Part shown: positions 27,801 through 42,800 of the stretch, in pieces
How the letters are laid out: each line of letters opens with the position of its first letter
How positions within the stretch are numbered: position 1 is the stretch's first letter
Origin: Strix aluco
Taxonomy: Eukaryota; Chordata; Aves; Strigiformes; Strigidae
Assembly: GCF_031877795.1 (NCBI RefSeq)
Contig: NC_133933.1
Location: 93,455,552 to 93,519,551, forward strand
Length of the DNA stretch: 64,000 bases
Reading direction: 5' to 3'
Notes under the pieces: generated by a model
Told to the model about the DNA's origin: nothing
What the model saw: only the letters and a program-made list of their open reading frames with translations
The model's database searches: none
Made by a program: the position numbers and the translations under genes

Positions 27801-30800
27801 GCATTATGGCATATGCAGTGAACTGTAAAATGAATATACAGGGTTAATTGGTTTAGACCAGGGGTTCCCAAACTTTGTTTGAGTGGTAAGCAGCAATGTT
27901 TGCCAAATCACTTGGAATGTTTCTTACTCTCACAGCTACCACAGCTAGGATCTCTGCTTTCCCAGTCTTCTGCTCTCTCCCCTCTACTGTACATGGATTT
28001 CAGCCCACATCCTATCCTAGCCTCCAATCTCCATAATCTAAGATCAAATCCTCTTATTCTGCTTACTCTCATGATTCTTCCTAACCTGCACTTCATACCT
28101 CCTTCTGGTTTGCTCCAGCTGTTGTGTCTGGAGCAGAACACACAGGCCTTGGAACTGTCAGAAATAGGTTAAACTTAGCAAATGAGTTTTGGGAGCCTAT
28201 TGTAGCTGCACCCAGCAGAAAGTACCGTTCATTGTTTTATTAGCATCAATTGCATCCTTGCAGGTGTTCATCCTGTGGCCAAGTTTGGTACCTCTGCAAA
28301 AAGTCATTGCTGGGAAATGGCTCTTGTTCCACAGTGTGGGAGCGAATCTGTATAACTAAATCTGCAAGGTTGTTCTTAAAAGAAGCCTAGTGGCTCTTTC
28401 AAATTCAAGCAGTCTTTACAGCCAATACCTAAAGGAAAAATGGCCCACTTTTTCCTGAGTTGATAGAAAAGCAAAGGCCAAAAGTCTTATTATATATGAC
28501 TTTATTTCTTTCTCTTGTAGTCCTGTGAAACTGGTAGGCAGCACAGCAAATGACCTCATCAGCCACTCACCCTTTAAAGAGCACCAGCATAATGCAGTTT
28601 GGGAGACAAACTTACTTGAAAAATTTAACAGACAAGATAGCGTCTTTCTGCAGACAGCTATGAATGACAATAACTTTCAGAGGGTGACTGAGAAAGAAAT
28701 TCAGACAAGTGAAGTACAGCCTGATGTACTAAGAGAAAAAGTAGTACAAGACTCCCTGCTTTCACAAGGCAGCAAAACTAAACAAGTAAGTAATATCAAC
28801 CAGATTTTTATTATATGGAAATACATTTAAACTTTGTATATTTTTAGACTGCCTGTCATTTGATTATGCTCTGATGCTTAAAAATTGAGAGACTCTTGCT
28901 GTTTTTCTTGAAACTCTCATGTTACCATTGCTGTTGGTAGAGGTAGCCAAATCCAGTGGACTTTGGCACCAGCAGGATTCTTCCTGTCCCAGCCCAATAT
29001 GGCACTGCAGGGCTGCTGCAGTGCCATGTCCCCAGCTCAAGCTAGTAGCGAGTCTGAGCACGTTTCCATTGTGGGGAGACGTATAAATACACACAGGGTC
29101 AGAACAGAGACCATACCTACAGAGAGGACAGCTAGAAATACTGCTCAATGAGAATGTAGGAGAGACTGCCGTGATCAATGTAGGGCTTAGACAAGTGTAC
29201 TGACCAGCAACCTGGTCATGTCACCAGCTGCTTTACTCTTATTATTTTCCCTCTATTTCCCACACTTGTTCCTAGTTGATCTACCTTAATCCCTTCCTTT
29301 ACCTAGTTTTTGTCCTTTCCCTGAACATCCTGTAAGTTTTGCACATTCTCACAATCCTCTCAAACATTCCATAACAAGATTTACACAATCCCAAATCTTC
29401 TCCCTGCATCCCCAAATTCTCTTCTCTTTGCATCCCCTAAATGAGTCCTACATGCCTTTAGGCAATCACCTCTTCTGTCTGCAAGACATTGTGGGGAGAG
29501 AGGTTGGTTGGCTGATTGATCCTGGTGGATTTCCCATCAGGGCCCACAGGCTAAGCTTTCTCAATTGCTGGTCTTAGAAGTGTGTGCTCCATTTTTGATG
29601 ATCAAGTTCATTAGCATTCCTCTGCCTGCCACTGTTCCTCTCTTCATCGCCGGGTTTCTGTGTTCACTGTGATTAGCCTTTAGTCACGAGCTACCTGCTT
29701 TGGTAAGCTAAAGATCCTGTAATGTAATACAGCTTCCTACAACAATTAAACAGAGCCGGTACAAAATACTTGCACTAGGTATACTTCTGAAGTAGTAAAA
29801 TTCTGCAAAATTACATACTATTAATGTCCTTAAAAATAATGCTTCCTGCAGCCTCAAGTCTTAGATCTTGTAATTCTGGTAACTGGGTCTATGTTCTTTG
29901 AGCAGTGAAAGCTACTTCAGATCACACAAGAATCGAAAACTTGTTTTAAACAAATGTGTTCTATCACAGGCTCTTCAGTCTTGTTACTTGAAGAATGAAA
30001 GATCAGAATCAATGACAACTAAACCAATGTTATACAAGAATATCAGAAGTCCAGCATCTTCACATAAAAAGAAATCTTCATGTGGTCCTCATGGGGTGGT
30101 TAGAAGTTCTGGGTATGGGAAACCCAGTTCACCCTCAAAACAGTCTTTTCCAGTTAATGAAAAGAAAATGCCAAAAGAAACTTCCAAAAAGACCAGTGTG
30201 AAATCCAAAAGTCCTGCAGATAGAGCAAGATCTAAAGGTAATTTTACCATAAGAAGTCTGAGTTTTAAGAGCCAGAGAGCTTTGCTGTTCGTGGTTCATG
30301 TTAAGAAAAAAAATAAAAAATAAAAAAAATTAAAAAGTTGTAGAAGAAATCTAAACCCAAACAAAATTAAGTACTGAATTTTTTCTGTATTAGAATGAAG
30401 TTGCTGGAAGAGAGACTCTTAAATAAAGCTTTGCAATGTAATCTTGTTTCATTTCCACTCTCATATACCACCACTATGTTTGAGGCTTATCTGTTGTTCA
30501 CCAGTAGGACCAAAACAGTAGAAAAAGCTGGTGTTCGAAAGTAAGTATCTATAGGTTACATTTTTCATTACAGTAAATGCAAAGATTTGCTGACACACTA
30601 ACTTCTGTGTGTGATGCTGAATTTCCGTTCTCAGCTCCTATCTTTGCTTTCCTAGAGTACAAAGAAAGCACTAAAAAGAAATATTTTCTGTTCATGTCTC
30701 TTGTAACACTAAGGAAAGGGCAATACCAATGCAGTCCTGTGAAAGCTGAGTTACAAGTAAAGGTCTGAACTTTTTTCTTTTGGGGTGAAGCCTGAAGAGT

Positions 30801-33800
30801 TTCATGAGATAATTCAGCTTAGTGTCTTTGCAGACAATGTTTGCTATCTCTGAGGCATGGGAAAATAACTCTACATATGTGCAGGTTTTAGCACACTTCT
30901 AGCATGTAATGCTTTTAAAAACCCTGCAAGTAGTGTTGGGGAAAAGCAGTTAGGATTATGTTGCCCATCTTAGGGAGATGCTTCAGTGGCTGTCGCACTT
31001 CCTGGAGAAGAGGAGGGTGTACAGCCAGATGGAGGTGGTGAAGTGAAGGACGAGTCCTGAGAAAATGAGGCCACTAGCCTCATTCAAACATGTTCTTCCT
31101 TCTCGAGCTATAACCATTCTCCATAGCAATTTTGGGTGACTTCAGAAGTTAATCTCACCAGGATGCATTCTGCAGGGGCCTCTCAAGCTAGGAAGAAAAT
31201 GGCATTGAATCAAACAATCCCCTGATCATCAGTGCTAAGGGAGCACCTTTGTGAGGGGCAGTGTGAGAAATGTGAAAAGTATTAAATTTGGACAATGATC
31301 ATTGCCAGTTTTTTTTCAGGTATAACATTTCTAAGCAGGAGCTCTTACCTTAAATCACTGTAGGCTGAAATGAAATGACAGTTGTAGTTACCATCTGTAT
31401 TTCAGAAGACTAAGATGTGAATAGTTCTATGCATGTTGGTTACTCTCTAGGGGGAACCTCCCCGATTTTTAATTTCCAGTCAAGTTGCTATTTGATGCAC
31501 AAATAAATGTTACATGTCTTTGTATGCTGTCTGCGCTCCAAAGTTCATTTTGAAAATTGCTGTGTCTTATCTTCACCATAGCTTGAAATACATTGTGTGT
31601 CTGTATACTTAGATAACGGGCCACTTCTTGAGCAGAGAACTGAGGTTAAGCTTGTTCCATGAAGGATTTATTATCCAGCTACTGGTTCAGTTGTTACCTT
31701 GGGTTTTGTTTTATCTTGTCACCAGTTCCTTACTTTAAAAAAACCTACATTTTCCATAATGTTTCATTGCTCTCAAGTTTCTATATTTAATTCAAAATTT
31801 GAGTTGTAGAATACTTAATATATATGCCTAAGGGGTGGATTTTTTTTGAAAGAACATTAAATTCTGAATTTAATTTTGTTCTGTTTTACTTTCTGCCTAA
31901 ATGAAGAAGCCCTATTTGCTACTAGGATAATAAGATCTGCAACAAATGAATCAACTTTGAAGGGAAGTATTAACAGAGTTATGCCTGGCCAATCAGTTGT
32001 TAATAATCTTGGACACCAGGCTGTGGATTATTGCAGGCATGTAAGTAATAATCTGATGCTCCTAGTTATAGTATGTGCAACTTGGGTTTGCAAGCCTTTT
32101 TTATCAAGACTTTTAATAATTATCACAAGATTGGCAAATACTGAAATACCGAATAAAGACTTTAGTCAAAAACTAGTTTTTGCTTTTAAAATATAAGTAT
32201 AATCATAGTGCTTTTTAGTTGCTTGGATAATTCTATTGCTTGGGTGGTTCTGTATTCTTAAAATTGGAACACTTATTAATTTCTAAAAATTACTGTTTTG
32301 TGGTAGAAAAGGGGAAAATTTTAAATAAAACTTCTACTTAAAAGTATTGTTATGAATGTTAAATAGTACTACTGTTTGGGGTTTTTTTCAATTTTCATTA
32401 CACTGAATATCTAATAGTATCTTCTGACTTCTCCAAGATGACTGAATTTGCAGTACCATGATGGAATTTCCTTCTTTCTTATAAACTGTATAAAAAATTA
32501 ATCATTGAATACCTAAATCATTACAGCTTTTCAAAAAGTAAGATGCATAATAGAATAATTCTGGCAGCCGTGTAGTGGCTCTCATATGAGAGGTGTTTGT
32601 TTCTTGTTGGTTTTTTTGGCTTGTTTTCCTCATACGTATTTTGGAAATGAGAAAGTAGCTTATTAAAGTAAATGTAGGATGTTTTGCCATGAGAATGTTG
32701 GTGTTTTGTTTTTTTTTCTTTTCAAGTGCCTTTATGTGGTTGCTGAGAGCAGACAAGCCAGTTAAATAGAATCGATGAGCAGAATTTTTGGTAAACAATC
32801 AGCTCAGTGTAATGTTCCCCTGAACTTTTCTCTTCACTAGGACTTATCATTTTCTCCTATCAAAACTTGTGATAGGGAACTATATTTGCTAAAACGAGTA
32901 CAAGTTGCAGAGGAGGACCTGAATACAGCTCGTGATTTGATCCAACAGCTAACCAGCACAGTTTCACAAAAAGAGAAAGAAATAGAGACAAAGATAGTAG
33001 AATTGAAAACACAGCATGAAAAAGAGCTTTCTCGGCTGGGTCAGGAAAACTATGTTCTTCAGAGTAAGGTACTTTATCATCTTGTATCCTATTACTATAG
33101 AACAGGAGAAATACTGCTTCTGAAAATTAAATTAAAATTATTTTACATGAGTTGTTAATGAGCAGAAAATCCAGATTTACACACACTGCTAGCTTGTAAA
33201 TACATACCCGCTGCTGGGTTTATTGCCCATAAGACATGATCTTTTTTTTCTACAGAGATAAACTAAGTTATCCTGAGATCCTTTAGATATTTTGAGAGCT
33301 CTGCAGCAGTGTTTTTTTTAAAAGATTTAACTCACTCTTAGGTTAAAAAAAAATGAATAAGAGATTAACAGATACCACTGGTTATAGATAAGTACTATAT
33401 GTTAGGATACTGGGGGGTTTTTGATGGATTTTTCAATGTTGTGTTCTGTCTATATGGCATATTCCCAGGGTTATTCCACTATACCCTCCTGTCTAGATAC
33501 ATAAGAACAGAAGAGGGAGGGTAAAATTTTAACTTTTCCCAAACTTTTTATACTTTGTTCTGTTCTGTAATGCTTCTGTAAAACTCCAATAATAAGATTG
33601 GCTCATGGGTCTGCTTTCATATCTTAATGAAACAATTGACCTATTTATATTATAAAAGTGTAGTCTTGTAGAGAATTCCATATTGTTAACAGAACTTTCT
33701 TATTGTGTGTCTTTTTCTTTCTGAAAGTTAAGAAGTATGGAAGAGCTGACTCAAGAAAAGAGATGGACCCATCATACAGCAACAATTCCTGTCACTGAAG

Positions 33801-36800
33801 AAAAACTAGCACAAATACAAAAAGAAATTGAAGATCAGGAGGTCATTATTCAAGGTTATCAGCAGGTATACCACACAGCATATTGAGCTGTTTTCTACCC
33901 AGTTTCAGAAACAAAATTACGTAATGGTTACTTCTTTCCTATGGAAAACAGTTATCATGCTGTCTGAAAACTGCATGAAATTTAGGTGTGAAGAGCAAAC
34001 ATGTATTGCACGTTTAAAAAAGTATTTCACACTTGTCTAGTTTGAACTAAATTCTTCCACGATTCCATGTAACTCTTCTAAATTGTAAAAATATGCTGAC
34101 TTGTCAGTTGAGAACAGGGAAGATACTTTATGGCCAATAAAGAACCACAAACTTTTTGCCGCAAATGTAGTAGAAAGCTAGTATTTTTAAGGAATATTAG
34201 AAATCTGAAGGGATCTGTTTTTAAGATGTTTTTCACAGGATGTGTGGAAACCTTATTAGTGTGCCTGATTTTTTTTTTTTTTTTTTTTTAATTACTTAAT
34301 CAAGTGTAGAAATAGATAATGCAAGCCTAATAATCCTTTTGAATACTTGCAGCTGTAAAATCAAATAGGTTAGTTTAACCAGCTTCCAGCTGGTGCTCAG
34401 CAGCATTTCTTGGTATGGGCACAATGTCTTGCCAGTATGGCTGTGAGCATCCCAAATTGGTGATGGTTTGTGTCTGCAGGATTGGAGCATGGGCAGGCTG
34501 AGCTCTGATCTATCAGCACCCATCCATGTATGTGCTTTATGAATATAGTTGGGATAGCTTTGCAGAGGAACTGGCCTAGGTTCTCCAGAGTGAGCAGACA
34601 CTTGGACAAGATTGTAGAGGTCACTGTATATTACTTTAGCATAACGATAATGAAAGTAGATATTTTAGAAACTTAGTAATAAAACATTTAGTGTTTGCTT
34701 CCACTGTTTCAGTAGGCAAACTATAGAAATCATAGAAAATTGGTTTTGAACTGAATAAAACAGTAATTTATGAACATTCTTTAACTTTGTCTCAACTTAG
34801 GAAAATGAGAAGTTATACAAACAGATGAAAGAGCTACAAATCCAAAACAAAAAAAATGAGGAACAAATGTTTAAGGAGAATCAGTGTTTAATGTCTGAAT
34901 TAATAGTCCTAAGGTAGGCTCATTTAAATATCTGACCTAAAATCTCTGGAATTCTCAGCTGTGTTTATTATTCTATTTATGAAGAATCACTGCAGAGTCT
35001 GTCAGGTGCATGTTTTCCAGTGTTTCTTGGGTTTGTGGTTTTGTTTTTACTTTTGAGAATTGATTTGTGTTGATTATGGGCACTTAATTCTTAGTCTTCT
35101 TGCTGATGTTGGAGAAGTGGGAAGACTCGAGTCTTCCATTTGAAGAATATTTCAATGCTAAAATTCAAATACTCTTAATCATATCACAATGTGTAATACA
35201 TATACTACACTTGATCTGGTATGCTCTGCTCGTGTCAAAATGTTTTTGACAAGATACACAGTAGACCAGGGGCCACAGGAGATCCTGGTAGTGGAGGAAC
35301 CATTAGATTCATAGCTCTGTAGGTCCTGTAAGATTTGCATCCTGTGCTAGTAATGAGGAAAAAACCCAGCAATTGCATGTACTCTTAATTTACAAATCTT
35401 TGCTTGGGAGGCCTGTGAATGAGTTCCACTGATGCTGAATAGGTTTGTTTCCCTCCTTTGTGTAGTCCCAACAAACAAGTTTGTACAAGGTGAGAAGATT
35501 TCACCTTAAAGGTGAGATTTTTTTTTGGTATGAAGGAGTACTGCACAGTTGCTTCTTTCTTTGTTTTGAGCCTGCATGAACTGACTTTGTGGTACCATTT
35601 GGGGGGAGGTTGGTTTTTAGTACACCACTGTTAGTATGCCAGGTCACCACATTGCATAACTGTTTTTGCTGTTGCTGTTTAGAGAAAAGATAGAGAAGAC
35701 TAATACCCAGTCACAAATTGTGCAGGATTCTGAGCCAGCCAGAAATCAGAGTTTCACAGAATTGATTTCAGAGCTTCGAGCAGCACAGGTAGGTATATAT
35801 CAAGCCTGTTTTTCATGTGTTCTCACGAAAAATGCATAACCATCCATATTTTAAACTAATAATGTAAATTAAGTATCAGAGCATGCTACTTTTCTATAGT
35901 GTTAATTACTTGTCACATTTGTATATCACAAATATCTCATCAAATGAACTTTCAGAAATAATCCCCTAAGCCATAGATTCACTGAAAGAGGTGCAGTGTT
36001 GTCGTGTTTAGTGGCAATTCTGAAATACCTTGTCAGAGCTTGCAGGAAGTAGTGATAGCTTTCCCACATAAGACAAATCATGAAGAATGTTTATCCCTGC
36101 TTGTACCAAGTACGTTCTAGAAAAGAATATCAGAGTGAAAAGAATCTGTTGTTATTCAGTCGTGTAACTTTTTCTCTAGTCCTACAGATGCTTGTGGTTT
36201 TGAGGGAGGGTGTTTAGTAAGCTTCTTGTTAAAATTAAAGGTTTTCAGGAACTTCTGTTCGCAGCTTACTGTAAGTGGGGCACTGTTCTGTTACACACTT
36301 CCTCTGATAGTTAGACAAAAAATTAAAAGCTGCTTCTTCCATTTTTGTTTTGGTTTACAGTGGGTTTTTTTAAAAACAAAAAGAAAAAACCCCAAAAAAA
36401 ACAACAACTGGTTAGGTAGGTAATAAAAGGATCTGGATCCAGTGAGCTTCAGGACCAGTGGAGGCATTCCTGGTCTGATAGAGCTGACTTTGAGCTCTTA
36501 AGACTCCAGAGACTCCCCTAGTTCCAACCTCATAGGTGCTGCTGCTACACTTCCCTGTCCCTAGGTCCAGCCTGTAATGAGACCAAACACAAGATCCAAA
36601 GATGGAGAGAGTCACACAGACTAACATGGTCAGGCACACAGACAGCACGGAGAGTAGTGTCTTTGCTCACACCACAGAAATACAAGCAATACTGTTGGAA
36701 ACACAAAGAGCACATATGGCCTGATCCTGTTCAGCAGATCAGGACAGGAGTTCACTAGCAGTACCACACCACAGTGTATGCATATACACTGGCCCTTGCT

Positions 36801-39800
36801 GGCCCTAGACACTTGGTCTATTTACTGGCTTGCCCCAAAATCTCAGTCCTGCAGTTGCTGCTTCCTGCACCTACGGATCCCTAGGACCAAGGGCCTCCAT
36901 CTCCTGAAGTGATACTGGCACCGAGACCTTTTGTCCTACATAGTTTGAAGTTTGCTAGTGATCATGCACAAACAAACAGAGAGTGCATGCAGAAAATGGC
37001 AAGAAATAGAACATAGCAAGATGAACTGTTGGACAGTACATCTGTCCATTTAAGCTAGAGTCTTAAGTCTTAGAAATAAGTAAAGCCATTTTCTTTACTG
37101 ACTCTCTCAAAGGGCAGATATTTTCTACTTCAAAGACAGTTATGTAGTACTTATTTTTAAATTTTTTTTTTTTTTTTTAAATCTAGCTTAAGCTTTCCCA
37201 TGCTCTGCTATAGCAAGGCCTGAAAAGAACATCCAAACTGGAAAACTTTATTGCTGCTGTGGTCTAATGCATCTGCTGTGATTTAATCATTTTATGGTGA
37301 AAAAGCTTGCTCAGGTTTTTTTAAGACAATGTGGGTTTAGTTTTTCTTGTCTTATTGTTTTCTCTAAAAGAAGGAAGAAGCTAAATTACAAGAAGAGATA
37401 AGACGTCTCAAACAAGATAAGCAAGCTCTTGAGGTAGACTTGGGACAAGCAAAGAAGGAGAGAGATTTAGCGAAAGTCGAGATTGCATCCTCATCAGGTA
37501 AAACACCTTCATTTTGTTGAATAATTTTGACTCCTCTGTGCCTCACTAAATAAATATGTGACTAAAACTTGTTTCTTATTAAAATATTTAGTCAAATGCA
37601 TCTAGACCATTTCCAAATATTGTCTAAACTTATAGGAAAAGCATACAGTGAAGGACATGCTACAGCACAAATACTGTTGCATTTAAAATCCTAATTAGGG
37701 TCTGGTTTTAAAGCGTCACTGCAGTAACAGGACTGTCAAAAGAGTAAATGTATGAAACGGGCTGAGAAGGATAGTGTTGACTAATTACTTCTTCAATATA
37801 TAATTACTATTAAAAAAATACCAAGGATGTCTTATTCTTGTAGGTGAGAAGTCTTATGAATTTAAAGTTATGGAAGAATCATACAAACAGGAAATTACTC
37901 ATTTAAAAAGACGACTTCAGTGGTATGCAGAAAATCAAGATCTTCTGGATAAAGATGCAGCCCGTCTTAAAGATGCAAGAGAAGAAATTGAGAAGCTAAA
38001 ACTAGAGGTGATAATATCTACCTTTATCTAAGAAGTTGGAATGTTAAATTATTTCTTCTCTAGTGATGAGTATAATGTAATTCTGTCCTTCATAATCCCA
38101 TTTTTCTCAAGAAAAAATGTTAACCTTTAAATCAAATGTGGAGTCTTTATATGCAAAATTGATATTACTGCATATGCAGTGAGACTTGCAAGTGCAGAAT
38201 GCTTAAAAACCTGGTTTTGCTCCTATTGGACATCTTGATGATGATGCTGCTGGAAACAAAAGTAATGTGTTTCCTTAAAACCTGCAAATTTCTTGACTAA
38301 GAAAAGGTAGTACATTGATACATTAACAACTTGAAACATCCCTCTTGTCATTCTCTTTTCTTCCTTTTTACTCCACGGTAGCAGAGGCAACGCTTAAATT
38401 TTTTTTTTCTCTTAAATGCAGGTCCTAAATTCTTTCTTAGACAAATTCTCTCGTTGCTGTAATGGGGAGAAAAATGCCAAAACACTCACAATTTAGAGCA
38501 AGCAAAACTAATATGCATATCTTGAATAGTACTGAGATTTGCATTGCCTGCTTGTCAGTAGGTTTGACTTAGGATTCACAGAAATAAAGAACTTTAACAG
38601 TGATGAAATATAATTGATCACGGAATTTTTTCATGGTGTTTTATTAGAGAGATCAGAGATGAAAGGACGTGCTTCTCAATGAGCATCCAGGAAACAAGAT
38701 CCCTTAAACACCACCATATCAAACTTTGATCAACATATCATTGCTGTGAAAGAAAATATTTTTATTTGCATTTTCTCCAGGATGGACTGGTGTTTAATAA
38801 CAATGCAGGGCTTTGACTTCATAGAAACTATCAAATTAGTCAAACTATGTTGGCATAAAAGCATTACTTATGCCAACATTGCCAATGTGAGAAAGAAATC
38901 AAGATAGGAACACTTCCAACTATACAAGGTGTAATATCCCTGTACAGTGATTGTGGTGGTTAGTAAAGGTAGGAAATACCATTTTAGATTAAAGCTTTGA
39001 GTCTTCGAGGTCAGACTTTATGGGAGTGCAGAAGTGTTAGCTATCCAGTTCCTTCCCCTGATCCTGGGAGTCAGCAGTCATTTAGGCACAACATAACATT
39101 CCTTTTTGGCTGTTTCTATATCTCATCCCGGAGCATAGACTTGCAAATCTATTGCGAAACTATTTTCTTAACTCACCCTGAGTACATGTAATTCACTGTA
39201 GTGCTTTATATCATAGCTTATTAACCAAGCCTGCAAACTGGAAGTATGGGAGAAAGAAGCTGATTTACTGGTCTGAAGACAAGAAGGTCCCAGAGCTGAA
39301 GTTCTTTTCTAGATTTCCGTAGCTAGTTTCAGCTCCTTTGATCTTAAGTGGCTTGAAGAAGCCACTGAAGAATCAGTTAGCACAGAAATCACTATTACCA
39401 GTTTTTAAGTTGCAGAATACTTCCATTATATTGTGTGTGCTTGAAATGCTTACTTTTATACTACAGGACAGTATCTCTGAATATATATTTCAATTTATTT
39501 TCTCATAAATTGGATAGGTTGAGAAGCTCAGAACTGAAGCTGGCAATCAGTGTGTGCAACAGAAGAAACGCTTGCAAGACAGAGCAGCAGATGCTAAAAG
39601 AATTCAGGATCTTGAACGACAAGTATGCAATAATAGAACTGTGTTTTGTATTTATTTCAGATAATGTCTCTTAAAACACTTATCAGCCCTTTCATAAGGA
39701 TAAAGCATTGAATGAAGCCCTATGATAAAGTAACTTGTGCTGTGGAACACAACACAAAAAGCTACAATTATTTACTTACAAAGGGCTCTTCTGCTACTAT

Positions 39801-42800
39801 ATTCTAATAAGCTATTTACTGATATCCCTTTTAAAATCCTTTAACATTAAAATACTGTTTTGAGTTTCTTCGAAAGGGGCAAGAGGGAAAAAGCACACAG
39901 AAGCTTGCTGTTTATCTTCTAAGACTCCTTTGGCCTATGTTCAGTAATCCCTTAATGCTATGACGAATTTCAGCCAAGTTGATTCAAGAGTAGCAGTTTA
40001 AATTTTATTGATCCTACAAGGTTCATGAAAATGAGGAGTGGAGACCTTAAAAATCTACATTTCTACTGAGGAAAAGTCAGGTGGAAGTGGGCTTTTCTGA
40101 ATTTTAGGAGATGGCAGCTGCATTTGGTAGGGAAGTGGGACAAATGGTAAAGAGCCTCTGCAGTGTTCTAATGTGAAGAATGTCTTATCCATAGATAAAA
40201 GAGGGGCTTGTTATTAGTCTTGCATGCAAGGTGTTAGTTTTATTGCAGCCTCCAAAATAAAAGGCATGTAATCTGTTATTGGGAGAATAATTTCAGTGCT
40301 GTTATGAAATATCTCTGTAAAAGTTGGAAACGTAGAATGTGAATGTAAGTCCAGAAAAAAAGCAAATAATTTAACAGCATTAAGAGCCATATACAAGTGC
40401 TAAGAAAGTAAATAAAAGGTCCATTTGACGTAAGACAATCTGAAGACCAGAGCAGTATTTTGTTTAAGATGATATATGTCAATCACAAAGAGATGTTGAG
40501 TCTTGCTTTTCTGTAAACAATAACATAAATGTAAACAATGTAAAAAAATTCTCAACACATGCATCTCTAGTTTTCATTCTTCACCCAGCTTAAATGGGTG
40601 ACATTTGTTAACATTCTGTCACTTACTTCAGTTCACTTTTCATTAGAACATTCTTTTTGACTTCATTCTGACTTAATTTTCTTTTGATAGATCAGAGAAA
40701 TGGAAGGAATTCTAAAAAGACGGTATCCAAATTCTTTGCCTGCTTTGATTTATGCTGCTGCTGCTGAGAAAACTAATGATCTTTCAGCTAAAACAAACAC
40801 AGTTGATTTTTTGGAGAGAAGAATAAAAAAGTTAGAAACAGAACTTGAAGGTAAAGATGATGAAGCTAAAAAAAGCCTCCGTGCTATGGAACAACAATTT
40901 CAAAAAATAAAGGTAAAAGTCAGCGGATTGTTGAGTAGTCTACTCTGTGAATAACAGTCACAAGGGGTCTAACACAGGGTAGTGGTGAAAACTGAAGGCA
41001 AAGACCACATTCAAGGGAAAAAATATTGAAAGAATTTATAACCAGAATTTCAGTAGCTTCAGCACCTAAGATAAAAAGAGCATTGAAATTGTTAGAGTAG
41101 TATTAAAACTGAGAGGACAAGTTCTTGAGGCATAATAATTTAATTCTTACAGTTAAGATAAGTGGGTTTCATCCTGTGGGTCAGAGTAGCTGCTTACCTA
41201 ATTCCTTGCTCTACCAAAGGCTGTGGTTTCAAAGGCCTGCTGACCGAGCATTTCTGCGGGGAATGTTTGGGAACACTAAACATTCTATCCAAAAATTATA
41301 TGATAGCGAGTCTTAAGACTTGTGTTAGGAAACATGGAAGTCTGGCTTATTATTTGAAGGAAAAGGTGAACTGCACAGGTGCTTGATGAGCAGGAAAGGA
41401 AAGCATTGGACAGTTGTTCTTCCTTTTCTTCATGTGAATAACTCATCATGCTTTCCTCAGAGGCTATCCAGGCTATTAAGAAGAGTTAGGTTTTCCTCAG
41501 CTCATTAGGAAGAAAGATTCTGTGTCTCTCTGAATTCATACTTATATATTCATACTTATAAATAAATAAAAATAAAAAACTGTCCTGTTAAAATTTAAGG
41601 CATTTTTTAAAATGTGAAGTAAAACTTTGAGGCATGTGACAGTACTGTTTGCAAACTGATACGTGACATTTTTAAAAAAATAAAGACTTCTTGCTATATT
41701 AAAATAAGATGTTACTTTGCCATCTGCGCTGGTAACATCTGAAGAGGACTCAATTATAGAAAAATGAAAGAGTTTCTTGTAAATTTAATTTTCTTTCCTA
41801 TAGTCACTGCATTAATTGTGAGTAAAGGGTTATTTTGTAGTAAATGTTTTGAGTAATTCTGACTTAAATTTGCTTCATGTAATTTTTTTCACTCACTAAT
41901 TTCTGAACTGATTGAGTACTGTTGTTAGTAATACTTATGTGTATCCTGTCTTATGAAATCTTGCTTCAGATGTGCAGTAACTTTAAAGAATAATAATAAG
42001 AACTAATAATAAAAGTACACTTGAAGAAACTGCTTTTTCTTCCCTCCCTCCCTTAGATACAGTATGAGCAAAGACTTGTAGAGCTTGAGCAACTACTAGC
42101 CTACAAATCTATGAGTGAATCACCAAAACTAAATGGTGATAAAGCCAGTTCTACAGAACTTGAACAGGAGCTTCAGAATCTAAAGACGACCCATCAGATC
42201 ACCATTAAAAACCTCCAGACAGAAATTGAAAACCTTAAAAGTCAAAATTCCCAATTAAAGCTCAAAAGTAAAAAGGATAATAAAGACTTAGAGTCCACAA
42301 ACTCTCAAATGAAAGAAGGTAACACAAAAGACAGACTGTTAAAACTGAATGAAGAACTGGTCACCAAAAATAAAGAAATACAAGACCTTACAAAAACTGT
42401 AGAGAAACTTCAAAAAGAAAGGATGGTGATGTTGTCTGATAATAATTTGAGAAACAAACCTGATAATAAGGAAAACTCTACAGAGATCTTGAAAAAGAAT
42501 ACCTCAGCAACAGATAAAAGGAATTCCAGCAACAGTGAGCCCTTTCTAAGCATTTTCAATGATGACAAAATATACCACCCGCATACCTTTTCTGATTCTA
42601 ATCTCTCGGAAGTTCTGCAAGAAAATGCACAGCTGAAAGAGGAGTTAGAAAGATTGTCTCTAGAAATGAACCAGCAGAGGGTGAAGTCTCAAGCAACACT
42701 GGCTTATTCTGAAAATAACATACGAAGGTAAATGCTCAATGTGTTCCTTTAAAAACCTTGTTGAAATGTTGGCTTATACGCGATTGAAGTGACACATTAA

